This document shows positions 18,021 through 27,552 of a DNA stretch of 64,000 bases, piece by piece. The translations under genes and the position numbers were made by a program. Every line of letters starts with the position of its first letter. Within the stretch, counting starts at the first letter, position 1. The notes below the pieces were generated by a model. It saw only the letters and a program-made list of their open reading frames with translations. It searched no databases and was not told the DNA's origin. The stretch is taken from positions 62,001 to 126,000 of the forward strand of contig NZ_PIRZ01000003.1 of assembly GCF_003048575.1 (NCBI RefSeq), in the 5' to 3' direction. The stretch is from Campylobacter concisus. GTDB taxonomy: Bacteria > Campylobacterota > Campylobacteria > Campylobacterales > Campylobacteraceae.

Positions 18021-18305
18021 TTATTGAATAACTGGAATAGAGCCATTGCGTGCATCAGCACCAATTTGATCGCGAGAAGGTTGTCCTGCTACAACAGCAT
18101 CCCATACGATACAACCATCAGTTGGACAGGCAGATGCACAGGCTGGCTCATCATTATAGCCTACGCACTCAACGCATTTATTTGAATAAACATAGTATGT
18201 ATCTGCTCCAGTTGGGTTATCGCTATCATCAACGATAGCTGAAACTGGGCATTCATCAATACATGAACCACAGCTTATGCATATATCAGTTATTTTTACA
18301 GACAT
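18021..18305 (-). CDS. fdxA: 2[4Fe-4S] ferredoxin
   Basis: The 94-residue ferredoxin has two cluster-binding sites. The first reads CISCGSCIDECP (residues 9-20). The second is the longer CVECVGYNDEPACASACP form with an eight-residue insertion between cysteines, as in Chromatium-type and Campylobacter ferredoxins. It carries electrons, probably for pyruvate or 2-oxoglutarate:acceptor oxidoreductases. The gene has a strong AAGGAG ribosome binding site and its own terminator. In C. jejuni fdxA has the same ndk neighbour. Confidence 0.93.
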   Translation of the reverse strand: MSVKITDICISCGSCIDECPVSAIVDDSDNPTGADTYYVYSNKCVECVGYNDEPACASACPTDGCIVWDAVVAGQPSRDQIGADARNGSIPVIQ

Positions 18306-18479
18306 TTTTTCTCCTTAGATTAAAATTTGGCGTAGAATATCAAAAAAAGCTGAAAATGATATAAATAAGCCCTTAAATTTAACTACGATCTTAAATTTTA
18401 TAAAAACTACTTTATAAATCTTTTATCACTTTTAGACTAAATTTACAGATTAAAATTTTAAAAAGGTTGTATAAATTTA

Positions 18480-21308
18480 ATGAACGATATTATTGAAATA
18501 ACTGGTGCAAGAGAACATAACTTAAAAAATATTAATCTCAAAATTCCAAAAAATAAATTAGTGGTTTTTACCGGTCTTAGCGGAAGCGGCAAAAGTACGC
18601 TAGCCTTTGATACACTCTATGCTGAGGGGCAAAGGAGATACATGGAGAGCCTTAGCAGCTATGCTAGGCAGTTTTTAGATCGCGTTGGCAAGCCTGATGT
18701 TGATAAGATCGAGGGTTTAACGCCTGCTATCGCGATCGATCAAAAGACAACTTCAAAAAACCCTCGCTCAACGGTTGGAACGATTACTGAAATTTATGAT
18801 TATCTAAGGCTTTTATATGCAAGGGTTGGTGTTCAGCACTGCCATCAATGTGGCAAACCTATCTCAAAAATGAGTGCGAGCGATATCATAAATGAAATTT
18901 CAAAGCTCCCGCTTGGTGCAAAAGTGATCATTTATGCGCCACTAGTTCGTGAGAAAAAGGGCACATGGGCGGACTTGATCGAAAATTTACGTCAAAAAGG
19001 CTTTGTCAGAGCGCAGATAGATGGCGTGGTGGTGAGGCTTGATGAAGAGATCGAGCTTGCAAAAACAAAAAAACACACAATAAAGGTCATCGTTGATAGG
19101 ATCGCTATCGATGAGCAAAATCACGAGCGCCTTGCAAGCGACGTAGAAAAGGCGCTAAATGAGAGCTTTGGTGAGGTCGAGATAGAGATCGCAAATGCCG
19201 ATGAGCTGGGACTAAAAGAGAGTTTTATACATTACAGTGAGCACATGGCTTGTTTTGACTGCAAAATTTCATTTACACCGCTTGAGCCACTAAGCTTTAG
19301 CTTTAATTCGCCAAAGGGCGCTTGCGAGCACTGCGACGGACTTGGTATAAGATACAGCCTAGATATGAGCAAGATCATCGATGAGGAAAAGTCGATAGAA
19401 AATGGTGCGATCAAGCTACTTTATGGCTACAACATGAGCTATTACTATAAATTTTTACTCGCTTTTTGTGAGCAAAATGGTATCGATATCAAAAAGCCCT
19501 ATTATGAGCTTAGCGAAGATGAAAAAAGGCTCGTTTTATATGGAAATGTCAAAGAAGTTGAGTTTTTTTGGAAGCGAAATAAACTACTTAGAAAATTTGA
19601 TGGAGTGGTTAAAATTTCACATGGGCTTTTGAAGGATTATAAGGACTTTGATGAATACATGAGTGAGAAAATTTGTGATGCTTGCAACGGTCACAGGCTA
19701 AAGCCTCAAAGTCTAGCGGTCAAGGTCGCTGGCCTTGGACTTGGTGAAATTTTAGATATGAGCATAGAAAACTGCACCGCTTTTTTCTCGAATGAGAAAA
19801 ATTTCGCCTATCTTAGCGACTATGACAAGGCGATCGCAAAGCCTATCTTAAAAGAGATCAACGAGAGGCTTTTCTTTTTATATGACGTGGGGCTTGGCTA
19901 TTTGTCGCTTGGGCGAGATGCTAGGACGATCAGCGGTGGCGAGGCACAGCGCATCAGGATCGCCAGCCAGATAGGAAGTGGGCTAAGTGGCGTCATGTAC
20001 GTGCTTGATGAGCCAAGTATCGGTCTGCACGAGCGCGATACGCTAAAGCTCATAAAAACACTTAGAAATTTGCAAGCTAAAGGTAACTCTGTAATCGTCG
20101 TTGAGCATGACAAAAAGACGATAGAGGAGGCTGATTTTATCGTAGATATCGGCCCTGGAGCTGGTAAATTTGGCGGTAATGTGGTCTTTGCTGGTAGCTC
20201 AAAAGAGCTTTTAAACTCAGACACTCAGACCGCCCTATATATAAATGGTAAGAAAAAGATCGACTATCAAAAAAATAGAAAAGCTGAGAAGTGGCTCGAA
20301 ATTTCAAATGTAAATATCAATAATATCTCAAATTTAACCGCGAAATTTCCGCTTAAAAACCTTGTAGGTATCACTGGCGTTTCAGGATCTGGCAAGAGCT
20401 CGCTAATACTTCAGACCTTGCTTCCAGAGGCGCAGGAACAGCTAAATAGAGCAAAAAAGGTAAAAAAGATAGCTGGGGTAAATTTAAGTGGACTTGAGAA
20501 TTTAGACAAGGTCATATACCTAGATCAAAGCCCGATCGGCCGTACCCCACGCTCAAATCCGGCAACATATACTGGTGTGATGGATGAGATAAGAAATTTA
20601 TTTGCGCAGACCAAAGAAGCTAAACTTAGAGGCTATAAAATAGGGCGCTTTAGTTTCAATGTCAAAGGTGGGCGCTGCGAGAAGTGTCAAGGCGAGGGCG
20701 AGATCACGATCGAGATGCACTTTTTGCCCGATATCAACGTGGTTTGTGACGTTTGTAATGGTGCTAGATATAACGCTCAGACCTTGGAAATTTTATATAA
20801 GGGCAAAAATATCGCCGAAGTGCTAAATATGAGCATAGATGAGGCGGTTGAGTTCTTTAAGGCTGTGCCAAAGATCGCTTCAAAGCTCACGACACTGCAA
20901 GACGTGGGGCTTGGCTACATCACGCTTGGACAAAATGCAGTCACACTTAGTGGCGGCGAGGCGCAGCGCGTAAAGCTAGCAAAGGAGCTTAGCAGAAGCG
21001 ACACTGGAAATACGCTTTATATCCTTGATGAGCCAACAACAGGGCTTCATTTTGCTGACGTAGATAGGCTAGTAAAGGTGCTAAATCACCTAGTTGATCT
21101 TGGAAATTCTGTCTTTGTGATCGAGCATAACATGGATGTCATCAAAAACTGCGACTATATCGTAGATATGGGGCCAGAGGGCGGCGCAAAAGGTGGTAAA
21201 GTGATAGCGTGCGGCAATGTCAAAGAGGTAGCTAAAAACTACAAAAAAACTGGCAGCTACACTGGAGAATTTCTTGCACAAGAGCTTGAGGAAATGAAGA
21301 AAAAGTAG
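18480..21308 (+). CDS. uvrA: Excinuclease ABC subunit A
   Basis: UvrA recognises bulky DNA damage and loads UvrB in nucleotide excision repair. The 942-residue protein has the double ABC ATPase plan: Walker A GLSGSGKST near residue 32 and GVSGSGKSS near residue 635, with two ABC signatures (TISGGEAQR, TLSGGEAQR). The zinc-binding CxxC pairs are visible (CHQCGK, CDACNG, CEKCQGEGE, CDVCNG). Length is normal. It stands alone on the plus strand and ends in a hairpin shared with the convergent waaL-like gene. Confidence 0.98.
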   Translation: MNDIIEITGAREHNLKNINLKIPKNKLVVFTGLSGSGKSTLAFDTLYAEGQRRYMESLSSYARQFLDRVGKPDVDKIEGLTPAIAIDQKTTSKNPRSTVGTITEIYDYLRLLYARVGVQHCHQCGKPISKMSASDIINEISKLPLGAKVIIYAPLVREKKGTWADLIENLRQKGFVRAQIDGVVVRLDEEIELAKTKKHTIKVIVDRIAIDEQNHERLASDVEKALNESFGEVEIEIANADELGLKESFIHYSEHMACFDCKISFTPLEPLSFSFNSPKGACEHCDGLGIRYSLDMSKIIDEEKSIENGAIKLLYGYNMSYYYKFLLAFCEQNGIDIKKPYYELSEDEKRLVLYGNVKEVEFFWKRNKLLRKFDGVVKISHGLLKDYKDFDEYMSEKICDACNGHRLKPQSLAVKVAGLGLGEILDMSIENCTAFFSNEKNFAYLSDYDKAIAKPILKEINERLFFLYDVGLGYLSLGRDARTISGGEAQRIRIASQIGSGLSGVMYVLDEPSIGLHERDTLKLIKTLRNLQAKGNSVIVVEHDKKTIEEADFIVDIGPGAGKFGGNVVFAGSSKELLNSDTQTALYINGKKKIDYQKNRKAEKWLEISNVNINNISNLTAKFPLKNLVGITGVSGSGKSSLILQTLLPEAQEQLNRAKKVKKIAGVNLSGLENLDKVIYLDQSPIGRTPRSNPATYTGVMDEIRNLFAQTKEAKLRGYKIGRFSFNVKGGRCEKCQGEGEITIEMHFLPDINVVCDVCNGARYNAQTLEILYKGKNIAEVLNMSIDEAVEFFKAVPKIASKLTTLQDVGLGYITLGQNAVTLSGGEAQRVKLAKELSRSDTGNTLYILDEPTTGLHFADVDRLVKVLNHLVDLGNSVFVIEHNMDVIKNCDYIVDMGPEGGAKGGKVIACGNVKEVAKNYKKTGSYTGEFLAQELEEMKKK

Positions 21309-21317
21309 AAATTTAAC

Positions 21318-21351
21318 TCAACCGTTTCTTTATAAAATTTGAAACGGTTGA
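21318..21351. terminator. Bidirectional terminator between uvrA and the O-antigen ligase gene
   Basis: TCAACCGTTTC and GAAACGGTTGA form an 11-bp perfect stem around a 12-base AT-rich loop, between two convergent genes. It starts 10 bases after the uvrA stop and ends 15 bases before the stop of the opposite gene. Neither side has a long T-run. Confidence 0.6.
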
Positions 21352-21365
21352 TATACACTGTGGTA

Positions 21366-22538
21366 TTAACTAATTTTTGATGTTGCTTTCTTATCTATGG
21401 CGCTTAAAGCTAGGGCCCAAAATAGTAGCATTAAAAGTGCATTTTCATGATGAAATGTTGTATTTGCAAGTGAAATTATATTATTAGCCATAAGCATTAA
21501 AAGTGCAAGAAAAACTATGCTATTTTGTCTAAAATTTTTAATGAATTTTATAAAGAGTAATAGTTGAAATACCAAATATGCAAGCAAGGCAACGACGCCC
21601 TTTTCTGTTAAAAATGTTAAAAAGGTATTGTGTGCGTGACTAACATGAACTTCAACATTGCCTGGAAAATATTTTGTTATATCAATGATCTTAAACTCAC
21701 CAGAACCTATCCCAAATAAAGGGTGTTCCAACCACGTATAAAACGCGCTAGCAAAGATCGGATATCTAGTCTCTGATCCAGTTACCCCCTTTGTTATTTG
21801 ACTATACAATCTTTCATCTTGAGTGATATTTGTTGATATATATATATAAGAAATAGCTATTACACTAAAGAAAATTATCAAGCCTAATAAAAATTTTATT
21901 TTTATCTGTTTATTTAAAATTTCAAAAAGTAAGTAAGTAAAAATAATGATTGGCAAAAGATACATTGCAGCTCTAGAGCCAGCTATCATTATACCAAGGA
22001 CACAAATTCCGGCAATGCTTATGCCTATATACTTTTCAAAAATTTCTTTGCTATTTATCGAAACTAATGCTACACAAAAAACTAGTAGCATAAAAATGGC
22101 ACTATGATTTACGTGTCCTATTGATTTAAGCTCAAAAAGCGCTAAAGGATTATTTGAAGTGAATTTTTCTATACAAGCAGGGATAAACGCGGCAATGAAA
22201 CCGGCAAATAAGGCAAAAAATAAAAATTTAAAATTTATTTTTTCTACACCGACACTTCTGGCCACAAAGAAAAATAGCATACACCTTAGCGGATCAAGCG
22301 CTCTTGATGCAGAAACTCCATTTACCAAGCAGCTTATAAAAGTAGCCAAAACAAAGATAAAGAGTGAGATATTTATGAGATCAAATTTAAATTGCCTTTT
22401 TTCTTTGACACAAATATAAATTCCAGCCAAGACGAAAAGTGTAAGTGAAATTTGCTTTAAGCCCTCAGTTACTGGTAGTGTAAATAAGACAATAACTAAA
22501 AAAAGATTGTAGAGCTTAGACACGATGTCGTTTTTCAT
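21366..22538 (-). CDS. waaL: O-antigen ligase-like membrane protein
   Basis: This 390-residue polytopic protein has roughly ten to twelve membrane segments and a large periplasmic loop near the C-terminus. In that loop SHAHNTFLTFLTEKG (about residues 300-314) matches the conserved histidine motif of Wzy/WaaL proteins. WaaL joins undecaprenyl-linked O-polysaccharide to lipid A-core in the periplasm. Its place at the edge of the LPS core cluster supports the ligase call over a Wzy polymerase. It is transcribed away from the divergent GT2 gene. Confidence 0.75.
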   Translation of the reverse strand: MKNDIVSKLYNLFLVIVLFTLPVTEGLKQISLTLFVLAGIYICVKEKRQFKFDLINISLFIFVLATFISCLVNGVSASRALDPLRCMLFFFVARSVGVEKINFKFLFFALFAGFIAAFIPACIEKFTSNNPLALFELKSIGHVNHSAIFMLLVFCVALVSINSKEIFEKYIGISIAGICVLGIMIAGSRAAMYLLPIIIFTYLLFEILNKQIKIKFLLGLIIFFSVIAISYIYISTNITQDERLYSQITKGVTGSETRYPIFASAFYTWLEHPLFGIGSGEFKIIDITKYFPGNVEVHVSHAHNTFLTFLTEKGVVALLAYLVFQLLLFIKFIKNFRQNSIVFLALLMLMANNIISLANTTFHHENALLMLLFWALALSAIDKKATSKIS

Positions 22539-22624
22539 GCAGATCCTTTAAATTTTAAGTGGACATTTTATCATTGCTGAACTAAAAATAATATACAATT
22601 AAACAAAAATTAAAAGGAAGTATC

Positions 22625-23653
22625 GTGTCTGATGTGAAAATAAGCTTTGTAGTGCCTGTTTTTAACAAAAAAGAGCACATTAGGGATTGTTTAAATTCGC
22701 TTATATCTCAAGACATGGATGATATTGAGATTATAGTTATTAATGATGGAAGTACTGACAATACGCTAGAGATATTAGAAGAATATAAAGATAAAATAAT
22801 ATTAAAAACAAAGAGCAATGCCGGTGTTAGTGCTGCTAGAAATGACGGTATATTGCTAGTTAGTGGGAAATATACTATCTGCGTAGATGCTGATGACTAT
22901 GTGGAAAAAGATTATGCTTCAAGTGTTTATGATATCGCAGAAAAATTTGATGCCGACATAGTGATAACAGATATGTGTAAGGTCTATGGTCATAAAAAGC
23001 TCTTTTTGAAGGATTTTGAGACAAAAGAGGACGGCGTAATCGATAAAAACGAGTATCTAAAAAGGCTTTTAGCCTCAAGGCACAACAAAGTCTTGCATAA
23101 TGCGGCAAACAAGGCGATTAGGACTAAAATTTTAAAAGAAAATTTATTTCCAGTTGGGATCACGCAAGCTGAAGATTTTCACACTGTAGTGAGAAATATT
23201 ATCGCTTCAAAAACTCTTGTAAAGCTAAATAAGGCATTTTATTGCTATAAGATAGGAGACAACAACACTGCTGGTTTTGAAAAGCTAAAAGCTGTGATGG
23301 ATCATAAATTTGTTTATGAAGACATAATCTCAATTTTAAAAAACAAAAATTTAACACTTGAAATGGTGCCTGATCTAGAGCTTAGAAAGATAAAAAGCGT
23401 CTATATGCCAGCTATTTCGGCGAGACCAAATCTAAAAAATAGTAGCTATGTAAAGGCACTTGATCTTTTTTATGAAGATATTGATAGCATCATAAACTCA
23501 TCTGGTTTTTCAAAACTTAGACTAAAACAGAGAATTTTGCTTAAAGTGCTAAAAAATGTAAAATCGTACGAAAATGTATCAAAAATTTTAAAAATCTTTA
23601 ATACAATAAATGGCTTTTTGTCAAATAAAAAAATGAAAGAATTTAAAGAGTAG
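22625..23653 (+). CDS. Family 2 glycosyltransferase
   Basis: The 342-residue enzyme has a GT-A fold at residues 1-220: start FVVPVFNKKEHI, nucleotide-binding INDGSTDNT and the metal-binding DADDYVEKDY. The remaining 120 residues are helical and unassigned. It should add one sugar to the LOS/LPS core or O-chain from a nucleotide sugar in the cytoplasm. The start is GTG at 22625 with AAAAGGAAG in front. It leads a three-gene unit with the GT4 and deacetylase genes. The sugar specificity cannot be told. Confidence 0.85.
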   Translation: MSDVKISFVVPVFNKKEHIRDCLNSLISQDMDDIEIIVINDGSTDNTLEILEEYKDKIILKTKSNAGVSAARNDGILLVSGKYTICVDADDYVEKDYASSVYDIAEKFDADIVITDMCKVYGHKKLFLKDFETKEDGVIDKNEYLKRLLASRHNKVLHNAANKAIRTKILKENLFPVGITQAEDFHTVVRNIIASKTLVKLNKAFYCYKIGDNNTAGFEKLKAVMDHKFVYEDIISILKNKNLTLEMVPDLELRKIKSVYMPAISARPNLKNSSYVKALDLFYEDIDSIINSSGFSKLRLKQRILLKVLKNVKSYENVSKILKIFNTINGFLSNKKMKEFKE

Positions 23654-23656
23654 AAG

Positions 23657-24706
23657 ATGATAAATATACTTGAGCTTGAAAGCTCTCTTGGATTTGGCGG
23701 ACAGGAACACCGTACTCAGCGTGTGATAAATGGACTAGATAAGAGCAAATTTAAGGTTTTTTATGGGCTAAATCCTGGCTCAAAAAGCTTTGAAAAGCAA
23801 ATAGATTGCAAATTTGTAGAGTTTAATCTCAGAAAGTCTTTTAATATCTTTGAAATTTTTAAAATTTGCAAATTTGTAAAGAAAAATAATATAAAAATTA
23901 TCTCGACCCACTCTGGCAAAGATGGTACCATTGGAGCTATTGTAGGTAAAATTTGCGGCGTTAGCGTGGTTCGCACTAGACATTTGCAGCTGCCTATAAC
24001 ATCGCCTTTGCCTTATAACCTAAGTACAAAAGTGGTAGGAGTTTGCGACTCGGTTTGCGCGGATCTTATAAAAAGAGGTGTGAAAAAAGAGAAGGTACTA
24101 AAAATCTACACTGGCATTGATACGCAAAAATACACGCCAGAATTTAAGATAAATATGAAAAAAGAATTTGGCCTAAGTGACGATGTGGTAGGTGTTTGTA
24201 TCGTTGCAGTGCTAAGAGCTGCTAAAAATCATAAGCTCTTAATCGATGCATTTAGTGAACTAAATTTGCAAAATTCCGCCCTTTTTATCGTAGGTGATGG
24301 TCCACAAAATGACAACCTAAAAGAGTATATAAAAGATAAAAAAAATATCTTTATGCTTGGCAACAGAACCGATGTGAGCGACTTTTTTGGCTCGCTTGAT
24401 ATCTGTGTGTTGCCTTCAGATATGGAGGCTATCGGTGGAGCGTTGCTTGAAGCGTCTTCGTGCAAGTTAGCCACTATCGGAAGCGACGTGGGCGGTCTTG
24501 GCGAGGCAGTGAGTAATGGAAAGAGTGGATTTTTATTTCAAAATGGCGATAAAGAGGGGCTAAAAAAAGTGCTTGAAAGGCTTATTTTGGATGAAAATTT
24601 AAGAAAACAGATGGGTGAGTTTGGCAGAGAGTACGTAAAAGAAATTTTTAGTATAGAAAAAATGATAGAAAACACACAAAATTTATATATGGAACTTGCA
24701 AAATGA
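23657..24706 (+). CDS. Family 4 glycosyltransferase
   Basis: The 349-residue enzyme has two Rossmann-like GT-B domains. The N-terminal half begins LELESSLGFGGQEHR with the donor-loop glycines. The C-terminal half holds the conserved E-x7-E region (PSDMEAIGGALLEAS, about residues 255-269). It overlaps the following NodB-type deacetylase gene by four bases (ATGA). A second GT4 plus deacetylase pair, in mirror order, lies at 26.8-28.6 kb. Likely role: transfer of a hexosamine to the LPS core. Confidence 0.85.
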   Translation: MINILELESSLGFGGQEHRTQRVINGLDKSKFKVFYGLNPGSKSFEKQIDCKFVEFNLRKSFNIFEIFKICKFVKKNNIKIISTHSGKDGTIGAIVGKICGVSVVRTRHLQLPITSPLPYNLSTKVVGVCDSVCADLIKRGVKKEKVLKIYTGIDTQKYTPEFKINMKKEFGLSDDVVGVCIVAVLRAAKNHKLLIDAFSELNLQNSALFIVGDGPQNDNLKEYIKDKKNIFMLGNRTDVSDFFGSLDICVLPSDMEAIGGALLEASSCKLATIGSDVGGLGEAVSNGKSGFLFQNGDKEGLKKVLERLILDENLRKQMGEFGREYVKEIFSIEKMIENTQNLYMELAK

Positions 24707-25461
24707 GTGTAACAGTTTTAATGTATCATCATGTGCTGAAAAAAAGTGGGTTTATTGCAAGTAGCGTAGATGATTTTAGAGATCAGATGAAATTCTTGGC
24801 TCAAAATGGCTACAAATCGCTAAGTTCGGCTGAGTTTGTGGCATATAAAAAAGGTGAGCTTAGTGTGCCTAAAAAGAGTGTATTTATCACATTTGATGAT
24901 GGCTGGAAGGATAATTTTGTCTACGCATATCCTATTATCAAGGAATTTAATCTTAAAGCGACTATTTTTCTAGTTGCTGGCTGGGTAGAGCAGGCGAGTA
25001 GAAAAAGTGGCGAGTTTATAGAGCTAGATCATAACGAATACAAAAATGCTGCACCAACTAGACCTGAAGATGTCTTTTTAAACTACGAGGAAATAGTAAA
25101 GATGAAAGAGTGCTTTGACTTTCACTCGCATACTTATACGCATTTTGATGATTATTTTGGTATTTGTGAAATGAAAGAAAATTTTACAAAATGCAAAGAA
25201 TTTATGTATAAAAATTTTGGCTTTGATGACAAGCTTCTTTGCTGGCCAAGAGGTAAATTTAATGATGAGCTAAAAAATGTGGCAAAAAGCGTTGGCTATG
25301 AGGTATTTTTTACAACAAAGCGTGGGATAAATAAACCCGATGGTGTGCTTGATGATATAAGGCGAATAGCGGTAAAAAAAGATGCAAGTTGGCTAAAAAA
25401 GACACTATTTATCTATCAAAATGACTTTTTAGGCTCACTATATTCAACACTAAAATCTTAG
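24703..25461 (+). CDS. NodB-type polysaccharide deacetylase
   Basis: This 252-residue carbohydrate esterase family 4 protein has the motif 1 TFDDGWKDN near residue 65 (both aspartates present) and motif 2 HSHTYTHF with the metal-binding histidines near residue 141. No signal peptide is visible, so it probably acts in the cytoplasm on a nascent saccharide. Its coupling to a GT4 gene suggests removal of an acetyl group from a newly added N-acetylhexosamine. It converges with the GT25 gene only nine bases away. Confidence 0.85.
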   Translation: MSVTVLMYHHVLKKSGFIASSVDDFRDQMKFLAQNGYKSLSSAEFVAYKKGELSVPKKSVFITFDDGWKDNFVYAYPIIKEFNLKATIFLVAGWVEQASRKSGEFIELDHNEYKNAAPTRPEDVFLNYEEIVKMKECFDFHSHTYTHFDDYFGICEMKENFTKCKEFMYKNFGFDDKLLCWPRGKFNDELKNVAKSVGYEVFFTTKRGINKPDGVLDDIRRIAVKKDASWLKKTLFIYQNDFLGSLYSTLKS

Positions 25462-25489
25462 GAGAAATTTTTACTTTGTAAAAATTCTC
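25462..25489. terminator. Convergent hairpin between the deacetylase and GT25 genes
   Basis: GAGAAATTTTTAC and GTAAAAATTCTC pair with one bulge around a TTT loop. The hairpin covers the nine-base gap and the last codons of the GT25 gene. It could end transcription in both directions. Confidence 0.5.
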
Positions 25490-26256
25490 TCATTTTTAGC
25501 AATATGTTTTTCGTAAAATCTTGAAATTTTGTATGAGAAATTTTTATTATATTTTTTAAAAAGAGAATTTATCCTATCTTTTTGCTTTCTCTGCATCTCT
25601 AAATTAGAGTTGTTAAGCTCCTCTGGATGAGAAAAGATATTACTAAAGTACATTTTTAGATCAGTGTTTTTTAGGATCGCTTCCCATTTATCGGCTCCGT
25701 AAAGGCCATTTTTGTAAAAATCAAGCAGAGCTTTTGCACTCTTTCTTGTTAGAATGTAGGCAGCCGTTCTATATATACTAGCGTATGAGTATGGTGAGAT
25801 AAGATATAAATTTTCTTTTATTTTTTTGCCAAAAGCACGAAATCTACTATTTAATCCATCTTGCACACCGCATATCAAAATGCTATCACTACTTATATCT
25901 TTGCATAGCAAAAAGGCTTCATTTATTAGTTCGTCATTTCCAATAACATCATCCTCTAATATTAAAGTAAATTCCGCATCGCCTTGTAAAAAATCCTCAT
26001 AAGCTTTTATGTGCGACATTGTACATGCTAGCTCACCTGGTGTCGCAATTAATGGCGGTATTTTAAATTTATAATCTTCATCACAAGATTTTAACAAGCA
26101 ATCTATCATGGCGCTGTAATACTCATTGACGCTAAAATTTTTAGCATCAACTGCATCTATTATTTTAAATTCATCATATCTTTTAAATTGTCTTTGTAAA
26201 TTTTGCCTTCGCTCTTCATCTCTTTTTAATGATATTACATAGATGGGATTATTCAT
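25471..26256 (-). CDS. Family 25 glycosyltransferase
   Basis: The protein of 261 residues begins NPIYVISLKRDEERR, the hallmark of LPS-type GT25 enzymes such as LgtB and LOS galactosyltransferases. It holds the metal-binding LILEDDV near residue 120. It should add galactose or a related sugar to the core. I chose the ATG at 26256, which has TTGGAGC upstream and overlaps the kinase stop by eight bases. An in-frame start eight codons upstream lies deeper in the kinase gene. Confidence 0.85.
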   Translation of the reverse strand: MNNPIYVISLKRDEERRQNLQRQFKRYDEFKIIDAVDAKNFSVNEYYSAMIDCLLKSCDEDYKFKIPPLIATPGELACTMSHIKAYEDFLQGDAEFTLILEDDVIGNDELINEAFLLCKDISSDSILICGVQDGLNSRFRAFGKKIKENLYLISPYSYASIYRTAAYILTRKSAKALLDFYKNGLYGADKWEAILKNTDLKMYFSNIFSHPEELNNSNLEMQRKQKDRINSLFKKYNKNFSYKISRFYEKHIAKNERIFTK

Positions 26257-26755
26257 TTTTTGCTCCAACTTTTGAGTCAAATTCTAACTTGACTTTATAT
26301 GCAAGGCCTGCTAGATCAAGCTCTTTTTTGTTTATATGCTTTTGGGTGTTGATTAAATCGTTACTAGAATTTCTTTTATAAATTCCAGCGATTCGAGCTT
26401 CTTCATCAGCGTTTAAAATACAAAGAATGTCACATTTACTTATACGTAAAAGTGGGTTTGCGCTTACGTATATTACGACTTTTACGAATGGCATGATAAA
26501 TTTAAAAAATGGTTTTAACTCATCTTGATGATCGCTTTTGATTTTTATCTTTGGACGAGCTATAAATAAATTTAGACTCATTACATCATCATCGATTACA
26601 GCGATTTGATAAGGTTTAAAGTTTTTAAATCCATTTTTTCTAATTTGTTTTGCAAGTGTACTTTTGCCACTGCCGTGAAGCCCAGTAAGAGCGATTAAGG
26701 CCTGTTTTTTATCTTTTAAAATTTCTTTACAAGCCTCATTTAATGCTTCAAGCAT
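26249..26755 (-). CDS. P-loop kinase in the LPS cluster
   Basis: This 168-residue protein has a clean Walker A (GLHGSGKST, about residues 24-32), an IDDD acidic strand near residue 54 and a basic C-terminal half, the plan of small-molecule kinases such as APS kinase. There are no adjacent sulfate-assimilation genes. It is embedded by short overlaps between the GT25 gene and a deacetylase gene. I infer it may phosphorylate a sugar or other core substituent, but no substrate signature is recognisable. A degraded APS kinase-like origin is the alternative. Confidence 0.6.
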   Translation of the reverse strand: MLEALNEACKEILKDKKQALIALTGLHGSGKSTLAKQIRKNGFKNFKPYQIAVIDDDVMSLNLFIARPKIKIKSDHQDELKPFFKFIMPFVKVVIYVSANPLLRISKCDILCILNADEEARIAGIYKRNSSNDLINTQKHINKKELDLAGLAYKVKLEFDSKVGAKNE

Positions 26756-27552
26756 TATTTATAGCCTCTATTTCTAAAATTTGAATATAAATTTCCTAGT
26801 ACCGGCGTAGAATAGATAAAAAGCTTCTTTTTAACTCTAAAAATGTAATCACTCTCGCTCTTCGCGTTGTTTGATATATCAATGCGTCTTATCTTAAATT
26901 TATCATCTCCTACGCAAAATCCACCATCTATCACACTAAAAGCAAAGTCATAATACTCTCTTACAACTTTTAGTGAAAGCTCGTTAAAGTGCCCTTTTGG
27001 AAAGCAAAAGCCAAATTCTTGTTTTTCAGGAAATAGCTCTTCTATCTTAGCTAGCGAGCTAGAAAATTCCTCTCTTAATTTTTCTTCATCGTTACTTTTG
27101 CAGGAAAAGTGGCTCGCTGTATGGCTATCAAACTCAAAAAGGCCACTCTCTTGCATCTGCCTGATCTCGTCTAAATTTAAAAAATACTCCGCATCTTTTT
27201 CGTAGTCTATTTCTTTATGTTTTTTAAATGCAAAGTCGTAATCTTGTCTTTTAAAATCTTTGATCTTATCTGTTATCAAAAAGCACACAGCTGGGATATT
27301 TAGCTCTTTTAAGATAGGAAATGCAAATTTATAATTATCAAAATATCCATCATCAAAAGTTAGTAAAATGCTCTTTCTTGAGGCTTTTACTCGGCCACTA
27401 GCTATATCTTTAAACTGGCTGTAGTTTATAAATTTATAGCCCTCATCTAGCGCCATAAGAAGTGCTTTTTTAAATAGCTCTGGTTTAATGGCAAAGTCAT
27501 TTTCATTGTTATTGCAGTGATGCATCGTTAGCACGCAAACTGGGTAGTTCAT
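26755..27552 (-). CDS. NodB-type polysaccharide deacetylase
   Basis: A 265-residue CE4 enzyme and a paralogue of the one at 24.7 kb. Motif 1 reads TFDDGYFDN near residue 77 and motif 2 reads DSHTASHFS near residue 147. Both have a downstream FCFPKGHFN or CWPRGKFN segment, the arginine/proline motif 3 region. No signal peptide is visible. It shares one base with the kinase start and overlaps the GT4 gene by four bases, so GT4, deacetylase, kinase and GT25 read as one operon. Confidence 0.85.
   Translation of the reverse strand: MNYPVCVLTMHHCNNNENDFAIKPELFKKALLMALDEGYKFINYSQFKDIASGRVKASRKSILLTFDDGYFDNYKFAFPILKELNIPAVCFLITDKIKDFKRQDYDFAFKKHKEIDYEKDAEYFLNLDEIRQMQESGLFEFDSHTASHFSCKSNDEEKLREEFSSSLAKIEELFPEKQEFGFCFPKGHFNELSLKVVREYYDFAFSVIDGGFCVGDDKFKIRRIDISNNAKSESDYIFRVKKKLFIYSTPVLGNLYSNFRNRGYK

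Noticed and set aside
14076-21792. Possible phase-variable homopolymer tracts (five G near 14079, five C near 21785)
   Set aside because: Campylobacter contingency tracts are usually eight or more bases. These are five bases and lie between genes or inside an intact gene.
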